Shown: positions 8,002 through 16,259 of the stretch, piece by piece
Numbering within the stretch: the first letter of the stretch is position 1
Layout of the letters: every line of letters starts with the position of its first letter
Assembly: GCA_937146645.1 (NCBI GenBank)
Contig: CAKZRQ010000051.1
Coordinates: 62,001 to 126,000 of the forward strand
Length of the DNA stretch: 64,000 nt
Direction of reading: 5' to 3'
From: an uncultured Cyclobacteriaceae bacterium
GTDB lineage: Bacteria > Bacteroidota > Bacteroidia > Cytophagales > Cyclobacteriaceae
Notes under the pieces: generated by a model
Seen by the model: only the letters and a program-made list of their open reading frames with translations
Database searches by the model: none
What the model was told of the DNA's origin: nothing
Made by a program: the position numbers and the translations under genes

Positions 8002-8820
8002 TCATCCAACCAATTCAGTTTCCAGGTTTCTGAATTTTTCCAGTAAGGCCGACGTGAGAGGACCCGGCTTACCCATTCCTATTTTATTATCATCAATCTG
8101 AACTACAGGAAGGATAATCTTGGTGGTGCTGGTAATAAAGGCTTCATCAGCATCTAAGGCTTCTGCCATGGTTAGATCCCTGATTTCTTTGTTTTCAGCC
8201 AGTTCGAGAATATGATGGCGTGTGATTCCTTGAAGTATATTCTTCGATGGAGTAATCAACTTTCCATTTTTAAAAATGAAAAAGTTACTTCTGGAGCTTT
8301 CACTTATCTCGCCATTTTGGTGATATAGGACATCCTCTGCGCCTGACTCCTTCCAAATCTTACTATGCCAAACGGGATAGGCATAATTCGTCATTTTTAT
8401 TTTTGCGACCGCTCTTACATGTTCCAGACTCAGAAGCTTTATTCCATGCTCATATTTCTCCTTGGCCGGCAGTGACAGCTCTTCGGCAAAAATGAAAAGG
8501 CTACCTTTCTCCGGAGAAAAGTGATTTGAGGAAACGCCACCTGTGAGAACCATTCTAAACCCACCAGTAATCATTTCATTCTTTTCGATGAGCTGAAGGA
8601 TGGTACCCCTTAATTCATTTCGGCTCAATCCTAGCTCCATGTAAGTGTCTTTTGCAGAGTTAATGAATCGATCCAGGTAATGTTCCAGAAATAGCGGCTT
8701 GCCATTGCTGACTCTGAAAAAGTCAAATATCCCATATCCTCTGATTACAGCTAGATCCATTGGATGGATTCTGGCCTCATCTGTAGGAATAATACGATCA
8801 TACGCGAAAGAATACTTCAT
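8002..8820 (-). CDS. Class IV PLP aminotransferase
   Basis: A 272-residue fold-type IV PLP enzyme. It has the N-terminal segment RGYGIFDFFRV (27-37) and arginine/histidine residues that shape the pocket. K142 in KIKMTNYAY is the likely PLP lysine, followed by GEISESSRSNFF (170-181) and the phosphate-loop region ITSTTKI. The class includes branched-chain aminotransferase, D-amino-acid aminotransferase and aminodeoxychorismate lyase. The length and the absence of a clear branched-chain signature leave the substrate open. It is a lone gene, tail to tail with the DUF3299 gene and with no intervening base. The start ATG at 8820 gives the expected N-terminus. Confidence 0.82.
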   Translation of the reverse strand: MKYSFAYDRIIPTDEARIHPMDLAVIRGYGIFDFFRVSNGKPLFLEHYLDRFINSAKDTYMELGLSRNELRGTILQLIEKNEMITGGFRMVLTGGVSSNHFSPEKGSLFIFAEELSLPAKEKYEHGIKLLSLEHVRAVAKIKMTNYAYPVWHSKIWKESGAEDVLYHQNGEISESSRSNFFIFKNGKLITPSKNILQGITRHHILELAENKEIRDLTMAEALDADEAFITSTTKIILPVVQIDDNKIGMGKPGPLTSALLEKFRNLETELVG

Positions 8821-8941
8821 GATTTACTCTTTATTTTTGGCTAGCCTAAAATATAGATTGATGTGGTCAGGTGGAATTTTTCCAACCTAAATAGTTTTAA
8901 AATTTTACCTGAATTAACTTCGCATTCTAAACGAAAAGCAC

Positions 8942-9364
8942 ATGAAACTTAGTACCAGACTTTTATTCGTAATACTAATCCTTATCGGCTTTGCCTGCGG
9001 TCCGAATGCCAAAGAGGAAAATCAAAAGCTTCGTGATGAGGTGATCGCGATTCATGATGAGGTCATGCCTCTTATGGGCAAATTAAAAAGCTTGGAGAAA
9101 GATGCGAATTCCTTGATTGAAGAGATAGAGGCAGCTGAAACGGTCGATTCTGTAAGAATCACGGACTTGAAAGCTTTAGCCTATGATTTGAATCAGGCGT
9201 ATGATGGGATGTTTGTTTGGATGAGGCAGTATGAAACTGAAGATGGCGAACTCTCTGATGAAGAGGTTAAGTCTTATCTGGATGATCAGATGGTCAAAGT
9301 GACCAAGGTAAATGAAGATATCACCGCGGCATTAGAGAAGGCGGATCTTCTACTTCGGGATTAA
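8942..9364 (+). CDS. Small helical lipoprotein
   Basis: A 140-residue protein with a lipoprotein signal (TRLLFVILILIGFAC, Cys19) and then a nearly all-helical, acidic body with coiled-coil character (about 25-135). No catalytic motif is visible. Small lipoproteins of this form are common in Bacteroidota and are often named viral A-type inclusion-like on the basis of coiled coil alone, which says nothing about role. Its stop codon overlaps the end of the convergent cytochrome gene by four bases. Likely periplasmic or outer-membrane anchored; function not recognised. Confidence 0.75.
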   Translation: MKLSTRLLFVILILIGFACGPNAKEENQKLRDEVIAIHDEVMPLMGKLKSLEKDANSLIEEIEAAETVDSVRITDLKALAYDLNQAYDGMFVWMRQYETEDGELSDEEVKSYLDDQMVKVTKVNEDITAALEKADLLLRD

Positions 9365-9807
9365 AGACTAGGTTCCTTCCGAAGGTATTTTTCGACTTCG
9401 GAAGAGGAAATCACCCCCTTGTTCATTCCCCAGATATTGTACAGGTATGTACTTATCTGGGCTATTTCAAGAGGCTTCAAGACAGGATTTGCAGGCATGG
9501 GCTGATCATATTTTTGACCATTTACCACTATTTCTCCCTTCTGCCCATTCTTCATGATCCAAACGGTGCGATGCACGCTGGCTTGAAAGTAGTCGGAGTT
9601 TTTAAGTGGAGGAATTAGCTTTCCTAAACCTTCTCCATTCGATTGATGGCAATTCCCGCAATAGTTTTCGTAAAGCGTTTTCCCGGCGATTGCATATTTC
9701 ATCACATCTGGATCGGAGATCTTGGCCAACTCATTCTCATCATTTGTAGATTTGGGAGAACATGCGGCTAGAACTACTATTGCCAAAAAGATAAATCTGG
9801 TGACCAT
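9361..9807 (-). CDS. Cytochrome c lipoprotein
   Basis: A 148-residue class I c-type cytochrome. The lipoprotein signal ends at Cys16 (VVLAAC), the haem-binding CGNCH motif is at 51-55, and the probable sixth ligand is M105 in QPMPANP. It should be a membrane-anchored electron carrier on the periplasmic side. Its ATG overlaps the stop codon of the SCO1-like gene by one base, and that gene overlaps hemJ, so the three form a coupled operon for respiratory cofactor supply or electron transfer. A partner oxidase is not in the window. The identity as a mono-haem cytochrome is clear; the redox partner is not. Confidence 0.88.
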   Translation of the reverse strand: MVTRFIFLAIVVLAACSPKSTNDENELAKISDPDVMKYAIAGKTLYENYCGNCHQSNGEGLGKLIPPLKNSDYFQASVHRTVWIMKNGQKGEIVVNGQKYDQPMPANPVLKPLEIAQISTYLYNIWGMNKGVISSSEVEKYLRKEPSL

Positions 9808-10457
9808 TACTCAAGTAGCTTAGGAATGTCGTTCATCAGTCGCTCTACTTGATCGCTCTTGGTTCCATCATAAACTCCTCGGATGTGCCCCTCCTGATCA
9901 ACCAAAATAAAGGCACCAGTATGAATAAATCCTCCGGGCTCACCCGGATCTGCTGAGGCAGAGGTGATATAACTGGTTTGGGCTATTTCAAAGATTTTTT
10001 CCTGATCTCCAGTCAGGAAATTCCAGGTCTTTGCGTCATTGATACCGAGCTTAGTCGCATAATCATAAAGTACCTCCTGAGTATCATACGTCGGGTCAAT
10101 GGAATGACTTAGAATCAAGAAATCAGGAGTATTTTCATACTTCTCGAATACCCGAAGCATTTCCTTCTTCATGATCGGACAGATGGTAGGGCAGGAGGTG
10201 AAAAAGAAATCCGCCACATAAACCTTTCCATTCACTGTCTCTTTATTCACGCTTTCACCCATCTGATTGGTGAATTCAAAATCGGAGATCTTATGGAAAA
10301 CGGTATCCATTTTAGTCTTTCCATTTTCTTCCACTTCATCCACATAGAAATTTCCTAGTTTAGGAAGAGCAGTTTCTTCTGGGGTTTTGTTTTGGGCGCA
10401 GCCCAAAGCCAAAAACAAGAAAAGGACCAGGGAACCAAGGCTTTGAATTCTATTCAT
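9807..10457 (-). CDS. SCO1/SenC-family copper chaperone lipoprotein
   Basis: A 216-residue protein with a lipoprotein signal (LGSLVLFLFLALGC, Cys20) and a thioredoxin-like domain. It carries the SCO copper site: C89 and C93 in TSCPTIC and H179 in FIHTGAF. SCO proteins deliver copper to, or reduce, the CuA site of haem-copper oxidases. The ATG at 10457 is preferred over one 12 codons upstream because it begins the signal peptide and overlaps hemJ by only 8 bases. The operon with hemJ and a cytochrome c fits a respiratory role. Confidence 0.9.
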   Translation of the reverse strand: MNRIQSLGSLVLFLFLALGCAQNKTPEETALPKLGNFYVDEVEENGKTKMDTVFHKISDFEFTNQMGESVNKETVNGKVYVADFFFTSCPTICPIMKKEMLRVFEKYENTPDFLILSHSIDPTYDTQEVLYDYATKLGINDAKTWNFLTGDQEKIFEIAQTSYITSASADPGEPGGFIHTGAFILVDQEGHIRGVYDGTKSDQVERLMNDIPKLLE

Positions 10458-10989
10458 TATTAGTTCGATATTTTTTGTAGAGTCTAATTGCAATCATGAG
10501 TACTACTGCCAAACCAACCAGTCCAACAATTCCCCATATCATGTCTACCGTACTTTTCAATACGATCAAGAAAACGATGGCAAAAAGGAGTAAAGTTGAT
10601 GCCTCATTCCACATTCTTAACTGAGTGGAAGTCCATCGGGTTTTGCCATTTTGGAGTTCTCGAAAAAGAACGTGGCAAAAGAGGTGGTAGACGTAAAGTA
10701 GAAATACGAATCCCAGCTTTGCATGCATAAAACCAAGCTCCAGCCAGCTCCATCGATAGCTCAAGACCCAAAATCCAAATATTAGGGTCAACACTGCTGA
10801 AGGCCAGGTGATGATATACCAGAGCCGGCGAGCCATAAGGTCTAGCTGTGGTTTGAGAATCAAACGCTCTGCTTCGGGTTTTGCCATCGCCTCAGTTTGG
10901 TAGATAAATAGGCGGACGATGTAGAATAGTCCAGCAAACCAGGTGACGACAAAAATGATATGAAGCGACTTGATATATTCGAATATCAT
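10450..10989 (-). CDS. hemJ: Protoporphyrinogen IX oxidase HemJ
   Basis: A 179-residue integral membrane protein with about four to five helices and the HemJ (UPF0093) signature near the N-terminus: SLHIIFVVTWFAGLFYIVRL, with conserved H10. Another conserved stretch is residues 50-70 (MARRLWYIITWPSAVLTLIFG). HemJ oxidises protoporphyrinogen IX to protoporphyrin IX in haem biosynthesis in bacteria lacking HemG/HemY. It is the first gene of an overlapping set with the SCO1-like and cytochrome c genes. Start ATG at 10989. The length is somewhat longer than the proteobacterial form because of an extra C-terminal helix. Confidence 0.85.
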   Translation of the reverse strand: MIFEYIKSLHIIFVVTWFAGLFYIVRLFIYQTEAMAKPEAERLILKPQLDLMARRLWYIITWPSAVLTLIFGFWVLSYRWSWLELGFMHAKLGFVFLLYVYHLFCHVLFRELQNGKTRWTSTQLRMWNEASTLLLFAIVFLIVLKSTVDMIWGIVGLVGLAVVLMIAIRLYKKYRTNNE

Positions 10990-11040
10990 TCTCAGAATTT
11001 TCGGCTAAATTAAGGCCTAATCCTTACAACCCCTACCTTT

Positions 11041-11448
11041 TTGAAAAGCAGCAGAGCGATTTTCTGGATTATCTCAATTTTGATTTCAATCTTGACCATC
11101 TACATAGGGATAGAAAGTTTTTCTCAGCCTGGTCTAGAAGAGTTTGAGGGCAAAATTCAGGAATTGGATTTTTACAGAAATGAGAATAACACCGGGCCGA
11201 TTGTTAGAATTTATGCCGCCCAAGTTTTTGAAGTGAATAATGACCTAATGGAAGCCTATGGGAACGCCATGCCTCATAGCAAATACGGAACAACGAAGGT
11301 GTATTTCTTTCCAGAAAACTCATCGGAACAGGTTAAGCTTAATCCATCCAAACCATTTTTATCTAACGATTTCCAGAAATTGGTTTTGGCGACCTATACA
11401 AAATCATCCATGGGGACAACCACATTTGTAGAGCGGTATTCAGAATGA
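11041..11448 (+). CDS. Membrane-anchored small protein of unknown function (TTG start)
   Basis: A 135-residue protein with one N-terminal membrane helix (AIFWIISILISILTIYIGI) and a beta-rich exterior or periplasmic domain. The only plausible start is TTG at 11041: an in-frame stop lies at 11011-11013, and the first ATG would delete the membrane helix. The stop codon overlaps the meaB ATG by four bases (ATGA), so translation is coupled. I do not recognise the domain and see no catalytic or metal motif. The coupling to meaB is the only hint of context and may not be functional. Confidence 0.6.
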   Translation: MKSSRAIFWIISILISILTIYIGIESFSQPGLEEFEGKIQELDFYRNENNTGPIVRIYAAQVFEVNNDLMEAYGNAMPHSKYGTTKVYFFPENSSEQVKLNPSKPFLSNDFQKLVLATYTKSSMGTTTFVERYSE

Positions 11449-12434
11449 AAAAGAGAAAAAGTCTGGAAGAATATACCATTGGAATCCTGAAAGGAGATCG
11501 GTCTTCTCTTGCACAAGCGATCACTTTAGTCGAGAGTACCCTCTTTGAAGATCGGAAGATGGGAACTCAGTTAGTTCAGGATTTATTACCGCATACTGGA
11601 AATTCCATTCGGATTGGAATCACAGGAGTTCCAGGAGTAGGTAAAAGCACCTTTATCGAAAGCTTTGGCATGCACCTTTTAAACTCGGGTAGAAAGGTGG
11701 CTGTGCTGGCTATAGACCCAAGTAGTCAGAAGGGAAAAGGAAGCATTCTCGGGGATAAAACCCGGATGGAAAAACTTGCCGCTGATGAGCGAGCCTTCAT
11801 CAGGCCCAGTCCTTCTGGGCATTCCCTCGGTGGTGTGAGTGCCAAAACCAGAGAGGCCATGTTGCTTTGCGAAGCGGCTGGATTCGATACTATTTTGATA
11901 GAAACCGTGGGAGTGGGTCAGTCGGAAACAGCGGTAAGGAATATGGTTGATTTCTTTCTCCTTCTTATGCTTTCAGGAGCTGGAGATGAGCTTCAGGGAA
12001 TAAAAAAGGGGATCATGGAAATGGCTGATGGTTTGGTTATTAACAAAGCGGATGGCGATAACATAAAAGCCAGTAAGCTGGCCCGTCAGCATTATTTGCA
12101 AGCTTTGCACCTATTTCCACCAAATGAAAGCAACTGGTATCCAAAGGTGGAATTGGTTTCTTCAACGGAGGGAACTGGCCTCGATGAAACCTGGGGGATG
12201 ATTGAGGCCTTTGAGCAAAGCACCAAATCCAAAGGATTCTGGAGAAAAAATAGAGCTAGTCAACGAAGTAAATGGCTGGAAGAAAGCATGTACAACTTAC
12301 TTTTGGAGGAGTTTTCTAAAAATCAGTCGGTCAGGAAGGTTCTGGCTGAATTTGAGAACGAAATAGAATCCGGTAAAGTCAGTCCCCAGTGGCTAGCTCA
12401 AAAAGCCTTGGAATCTTTCCTTTCCAATAAATGA
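11445..12434 (+). CDS. meaB: Methylmalonyl-CoA mutase-associated GTPase MeaB
   Basis: A 329-residue G3E-family P-loop GTPase. It has Walker A GVPGVGKS (61-68), the base-binding NKAD (200-203), and the MeaB/ArgK core segments AIDPSSQKGKGSILGDKTRM (89-108) and ETVGVGQSE (153-161). MeaB loads and protects adenosylcobalamin in methylmalonyl-CoA mutase. The mutase genes lie about 2.5 kb downstream on the same strand, separated by a lipoprotein gene and by dnaA on the other strand. It begins inside the stop codon of the preceding small gene and itself overlaps the next start by four bases. Confidence 0.93.
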   Translation: MKKRKSLEEYTIGILKGDRSSLAQAITLVESTLFEDRKMGTQLVQDLLPHTGNSIRIGITGVPGVGKSTFIESFGMHLLNSGRKVAVLAIDPSSQKGKGSILGDKTRMEKLAADERAFIRPSPSGHSLGGVSAKTREAMLLCEAAGFDTILIETVGVGQSETAVRNMVDFFLLLMLSGAGDELQGIKKGIMEMADGLVINKADGDNIKASKLARQHYLQALHLFPPNESNWYPKVELVSSTEGTGLDETWGMIEAFEQSTKSKGFWRKNRASQRSKWLEESMYNLLLEEFSKNQSVRKVLAEFENEIESGKVSPQWLAQKALESFLSNK

Positions 12435-13183
12435 GCGACCCTATGAAAAATTCTGTAAGATTTCTTCTATTCCTATTCTTGGTGTCCTGTGGAGTAGGAT
12501 CCCAAAGTGATAAACTTTCTTTTTCGACCAAAACCCTATCAAAAGAAGGTTGCGTAGATGAAGACTGCGCCAAAATCGATTTTTCTTGGCCACACATTAT
12601 GTCGAATCCGGATTCTGCAGAGATAAATGGACTGATTGAAAAAAGGCTGGCTAATTATATTCTTCCTCAAGATTCCACTTTTAAGGATGATTTCGGGGCA
12701 CAGGATTTTGTAGATGAATTCAAGGAGATTAAGGAGGAGTTACCAGATATGCCGGGTAGATGGTTTATCAATGCGAAATCTGAAATTACTTTTGACAGTC
12801 TAGGCCTTTTATCCATTCAGTTTTATCAGGAAAACTATATGGGAGGAGCCCATGGAAATTATTCCTGGGAGTTTTTGAATTATGACCTTGAGATCGGTCA
12901 AGAGTTAAACAATGAGGATTTGATTTTGGATGAAGAAGCTCTTTTAAAAATTGCAGAAAAAGAATTCAGGTCATTTCATGAGGTGGAAGAGGGTGCCGAT
13001 CTGAACGCTACAGGCTTCTTCAATATTCCCGAATCTGGTTTCTTCCTTCCCCGAGCCATGGGCTATTCAGGTGGTAATTTCAAGTTGGTTTACAATTCTT
13101 ATGAAATTGGCCCGTATGCTTTGGGGCCAACCGAATTGGAAATTGACCTAGCTGAATTAAAAGGGATCGTCCGGATGGACTAG
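12431..13183 (+). CDS. DUF3298/RsiV-like lipoprotein
   Basis: A 250-residue protein with a lipoprotein signal (FLLFLFLVSC) and a C-terminal domain of the DUF3298/DUF4163 kind: GGAHGNYSWEFLNYDLEIG and a terminal segment with YEIGPYALGPTELEIDLAEL. These domains occur in RsiV-like anti-sigma factors and in many secreted proteins. Here there is no cytoplasmic anti-sigma region, so a periplasmic binding or structural role is more likely. The ATG at 12431 overlaps the meaB stop; the ATG at 12443 is an equally good start and sits closer to the signal peptide. It converges with dnaA and overlaps its end by four bases. Confidence 0.8.
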   Translation: MSDPMKNSVRFLLFLFLVSCGVGSQSDKLSFSTKTLSKEGCVDEDCAKIDFSWPHIMSNPDSAEINGLIEKRLANYILPQDSTFKDDFGAQDFVDEFKEIKEELPDMPGRWFINAKSEITFDSLGLLSIQFYQENYMGGAHGNYSWEFLNYDLEIGQELNNEDLILDEEALLKIAEKEFRSFHEVEEGADLNATGFFNIPESGFFLPRAMGYSGGNFKLVYNSYEIGPYALGPTELEIDLAELKGIVRMD

Positions 13184-14604
13184 TAAGAGCGCATCTTGAA
13201 TTTCTTCTTCAGCTCATTTACTGAGTTTCGGAAATTCGAGTCGGTCTCCATGATATCATTCACCGTGTGAACCGCATGGATTACCGTACTATGATCTCTG
13301 CCTCCAAAATGATATCCGATGGATTTTAAGGAGTGGTTTGTAAACTCTTTACAGAAGAACATCGCCACCTGTCGAGCAGTAACGATTTCTTTCTTCCGAG
13401 TTTTTGCCTTCAGATCATCAAGCTCAATTCCAAAATATTCCGAAACGGTTTTTTGGATGAAATCCACACCCACTTCGGTCTCAATATCCTTGATGATATT
13501 CTTCATAACCGTTTTGGCCAGATCAAGACTGATCTCCACTCGATCAAGAGAAGCATGTGCAATCAATGAAATCAAAATACCTTCCAGCTCCCTGACATTT
13601 GTGTCAACCGTGTAGGCGAGGTACTCAACCACATCATCAGGAATGATAATTCCTTCAGACTGCATCTTCCTTCTAATTATAGCAACCCTGGTTTCAAAGT
13701 CCGGCATTTGAAGATCAGCCGTCAGTCCCCACTTAAATCTAGATAGTAATCTTTCTTCAAGGCCCTTGAGATCTCTCGGGGGACAATCAGAAGTCATAAT
13801 GATCTGCTTCTTATTCTGATGCAGGTGATTAAAAATGTGGAAGAACATTTCCTGAGTTCTATCCTTTCCAGCCAGGAATTGAATGTCATCAATGATCAAA
13901 ACATCCACCTGCATATAGAAATTGGTAAAGCTTTTCACATTTCCATCCTTGATGGAATCCATGAATTGATTCACGAATTTCTCTGAGGAGACATAAAGCA
14001 CAAACTTGCTGTCAACCCCATTTTTTATCTCGTTTCCGATCGCTTGCACCAAGTGAGTTTTCCCAAGACCAACTCCTCCGTAAACCATGAGTGGATTAAA
14101 GGAAGTAATTCCTGGCTTGGTTGCTACCGCAAAGCCAGCAGATCGTGCTAATCGATTACAGTCACCTTCGATGTAGGTATTGAAGCTGTAATTCGGATTT
14201 AGGTTACTTTTTGTGAGTGCCTCTGCATTTAGCGAAGGAATCTCGAATGGAGTCACAGACTTTTCTTCTTTTGGTCCAGGCTTACCATTTTTCGCTCCTT
14301 GATTCCCCTGAGGATAGGAAACGACGTAGGGTTGGTTAGAAGAATTCCCTTTATCCACAACCACCGCATATTCCAATCTTCCACCCGGGCCAAGAGTCGT
14401 TTTAATCGCTTTCTTTAGGACTTGGACATAGTTGTCTTCCAGCCATTCAAAGAAAAACTGACTAGGAACTTGGATGGTTAAGGTCGTGGCTTCAAGTTTA
14501 ACGGGATTGATTGGCTTGAACCAAGTTGAGAAGCTTTGCTCATTCACGTGATCTTCTATCACGCGAAGGCATTCGTTCCATACGGCATTAGCTTCTGCAC
14601 TCAT
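13180..14604 (-). CDS. dnaA: Chromosomal replication initiator protein DnaA
   Basis: 474 residues with all four DnaA domains: domain I (1-90), a Gly/Lys/Pro-rich linker (about 95-125), the AAA+ domain with Walker A GGVGLGKTH (176-184) and Walker B LIIDDIQF (236-243), and the C-terminal DNA-binding domain with GRDHSTVIHAV (435-445). DnaA opens oriC and controls replication start. dnaN is not adjacent; the gene lies alone on the minus strand, divergent from the mutase genes. The 275-base region in front is AT-rich but has no DnaA boxes, so I do not call an origin. Confidence 0.97.
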   Translation of the reverse strand: MSAEANAVWNECLRVIEDHVNEQSFSTWFKPINPVKLEATTLTIQVPSQFFFEWLEDNYVQVLKKAIKTTLGPGGRLEYAVVVDKGNSSNQPYVVSYPQGNQGAKNGKPGPKEEKSVTPFEIPSLNAEALTKSNLNPNYSFNTYIEGDCNRLARSAGFAVATKPGITSFNPLMVYGGVGLGKTHLVQAIGNEIKNGVDSKFVLYVSSEKFVNQFMDSIKDGNVKSFTNFYMQVDVLIIDDIQFLAGKDRTQEMFFHIFNHLHQNKKQIIMTSDCPPRDLKGLEERLLSRFKWGLTADLQMPDFETRVAIIRRKMQSEGIIIPDDVVEYLAYTVDTNVRELEGILISLIAHASLDRVEISLDLAKTVMKNIIKDIETEVGVDFIQKTVSEYFGIELDDLKAKTRKKEIVTARQVAMFFCKEFTNHSLKSIGYHFGGRDHSTVIHAVHTVNDIMETDSNFRNSVNELKKKFKMRSY

Positions 14605-14879
14605 TCGAAAGACTTGACAAAAAAGGTTTTCTGTTTAAAAAGAAGGGCTTCAAAATTGAAGATTTTTCAGAGAAATAAAAATGATTTTCTTTCATAAAAT
14701 GTAAAAAATAATCGCTCTGGATTAATTGATTTTTTTGTTGAACAAAAAAGGGAATTTTCTCTTCATTTTGATGAAGCTCCAAGTTTTTGACCCAATGAAT
14801 AAATTAGCTTTCACTTGTGGAATTTTTTAAGTCAAAAGGGATCAATTGACTACTTTTGAGCAGAATAAGAACCCAAATA
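14605..14879. other. AT-rich divergent intergenic region between dnaA and the mutase genes
   Basis: The region holds three inverted repeats: CTTCAA-AA-TTGAAG (14648-14661), a 9+1+9 palindrome TTTTTTGTT-G-AACAAAAAA (14731-14749), and CTTCAT...ATGAAG (14761-14776). A TAnnTTTG -7 element (TACTTTTG, 14851-14858) faces the mutase gene, but I find no matching -33 box at the right distance. I searched for TTATNCACA boxes on both strands and found none. The repeats may regulate dnaA transcription; that is inference. Confidence 0.5.
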
Positions 14880-16259
14880 ATGATCGATTCGGATTTTTAC
14901 GGATTTAAAAAGCAAAGCAAGGAAGAGTGGCTTGCCAAAGTAGATAAGGACCTTCGAGGAAGAGATTTCGATGAGGCTCTGGTTACTACTCTCTGGGATA
15001 CGATTAAAGTGGATCCCATGTATTTCCATGAGGAGGAAGATCATGAACTGCTCTTCCATTCTGAATCCGAGATTCCAGGCCTTCCGCCAAGAAATTGGTG
15101 TAACCTGGCGGCAGTGGAAGTCACCGAAGAAAAAGCGGCTAATGAAAAAGCGTTGAAACTCCTTAATCAAGGAGCTGAAGGTTTGATTTTTTTGACAAAG
15201 GCCGGAACGGATTTCGAAAAGCTTTTTGAAGGGATACAGCTAGCCTATATCGAAGTCTTTGTCCAACCACTTGATCATCCCAATGAGGTGGTTTCAGACT
15301 TCAAGAAATATCTTCAGGATTCAAACGCATCTGGGGAAGATCTGAAAGGAGGTTTTCTTTGGTCTCCAACGAGCTATGCAATTAAAACTGGTGAAAGCCC
15401 AGATATAGTAACAGCTAGAGAAGCCATCGAAGCTTTCAATCCCTATCCCAATTTTAAAGCCTTATCGATTGATTTCTCAAGATATGCTGAAGCAGGTGGG
15501 AATGGGCTTCAGGAATTGACTTTTGGATTGGGTGAGATTATTGAAACTCTGGATCAGCTGGGAGATATGACTCCAAATTCTATTTGGTCAAATCTTTCCT
15601 TTCATCTCTCCAGCGGTTCCGAGCACTTCGCAGACATCGCCAAACTGAAAACGGCAAGGAGGATGATCGCTGAATTGGCGAGGTTGTATGAGGTCGATTT
15701 ACAGATGGAGGATGTTCGATTATTGGTGAGTAATAATTCCTTCACAAAAACTGAAATGGATCCGTACTCCAACCTTATCCGGCAGACCTTTGAAGGGATG
15801 GCAGGTATTCTGGGTGGTGCGAACTCCCTTTGGATAAAGCCGGAGATTTTAGATGAAAGCCCAGAGCTTTTTGAAAGAATGGCTATAAATGTGTCTACCA
15901 TCCTCAGAGAAGAAAGCCAGCTGGGAAAGGTGATGGATCCTTCTGCGGGTTCTAACTACATCACTTCTCTAAGTAAGGAAATAAAAAGAACGGTCCTTGA
16001 GCAGCTATCTGAACTTGAAAAATCAGGCGGCTGGATGGCATCATTCGAAAATGGTACTCTTCAAAGTCAGATCAGAGAAAATCGAAAAATGATTCAGGAA
16101 AAGGTTTTAGAGGGTGAACTGACCAAAGTTGGAGCGAATAAATTCCTAAGACCGGGTACTGAAAATACACCGCTCACTTTGGGTAATTATCTTGAAACCG
16201 AGCTTCAATTGAAGCCTAGTCGAGCAAGTCTTTTGGTTGAAAAAGAAAGAGAATCATGA
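14880..16259 (+). CDS. mutA: Methylmalonyl-CoA mutase small (beta) subunit
   Basis: A 459-residue protein with the TIM-barrel part of the mutase family: the conserved late barrel segment [12 protein letters not shown] and the [16 protein letters not shown] motif that mirrors [15 protein letters not shown] in the large subunit. It lacks the C-terminal cobalamin DxHxxG domain, as expected of the non-catalytic small subunit. The ATG at 14880 is preferred over an upstream TTG that overlaps the -7 promoter element. It overlaps the large-subunit gene by four bases (ATGA). The heterodimer isomerises L-methylmalonyl-CoA and succinyl-CoA. Confidence 0.92.
   Translation: MIDSDFYGFKKQSKEEWLAKVDKDLRGRDFDEALVTTLWDTIKVDPMYFHEEEDHELLFHSESEIPGLPPRNWCNLAAVEVTEEKAANEKALKLLNQGAEGLIFLTKAGTDFEKLFEGIQLAYIEVFVQPLDHPNEVVSDFKKYLQDSNASGEDLKGGFLWSPTSYAIKTGESPDIVTAREAIEAFNPYPNFKALSIDFSRYAEAGGNGLQELTFGLGEIIETLDQLGDMTPNSIWSNLSFHLSSGSEHFADIAKLKTARRMIAELARLYEVDLQMEDVRLLVSNNSFTKTEMDPYSNLIRQTFEGMAGILGGANSLWIKPEILDESPELFERMAINVSTILREESQLGKVMDPSAGSNYITSLSKEIKRTVLEQLSELEKSGGWMASFENGTLQSQIRENRKMIQEKVLEGELTKVGANKFLRPGTENTPLTLGNYLETELQLKPSRASLLVEKERES

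Noticed and set aside
14605..14879. Possible origin of replication beside dnaA
   Set aside because: No TTATNCACA-type DnaA box on either strand and no dnaN or other origin-linked genes nearby; only AT richness and palindromes.
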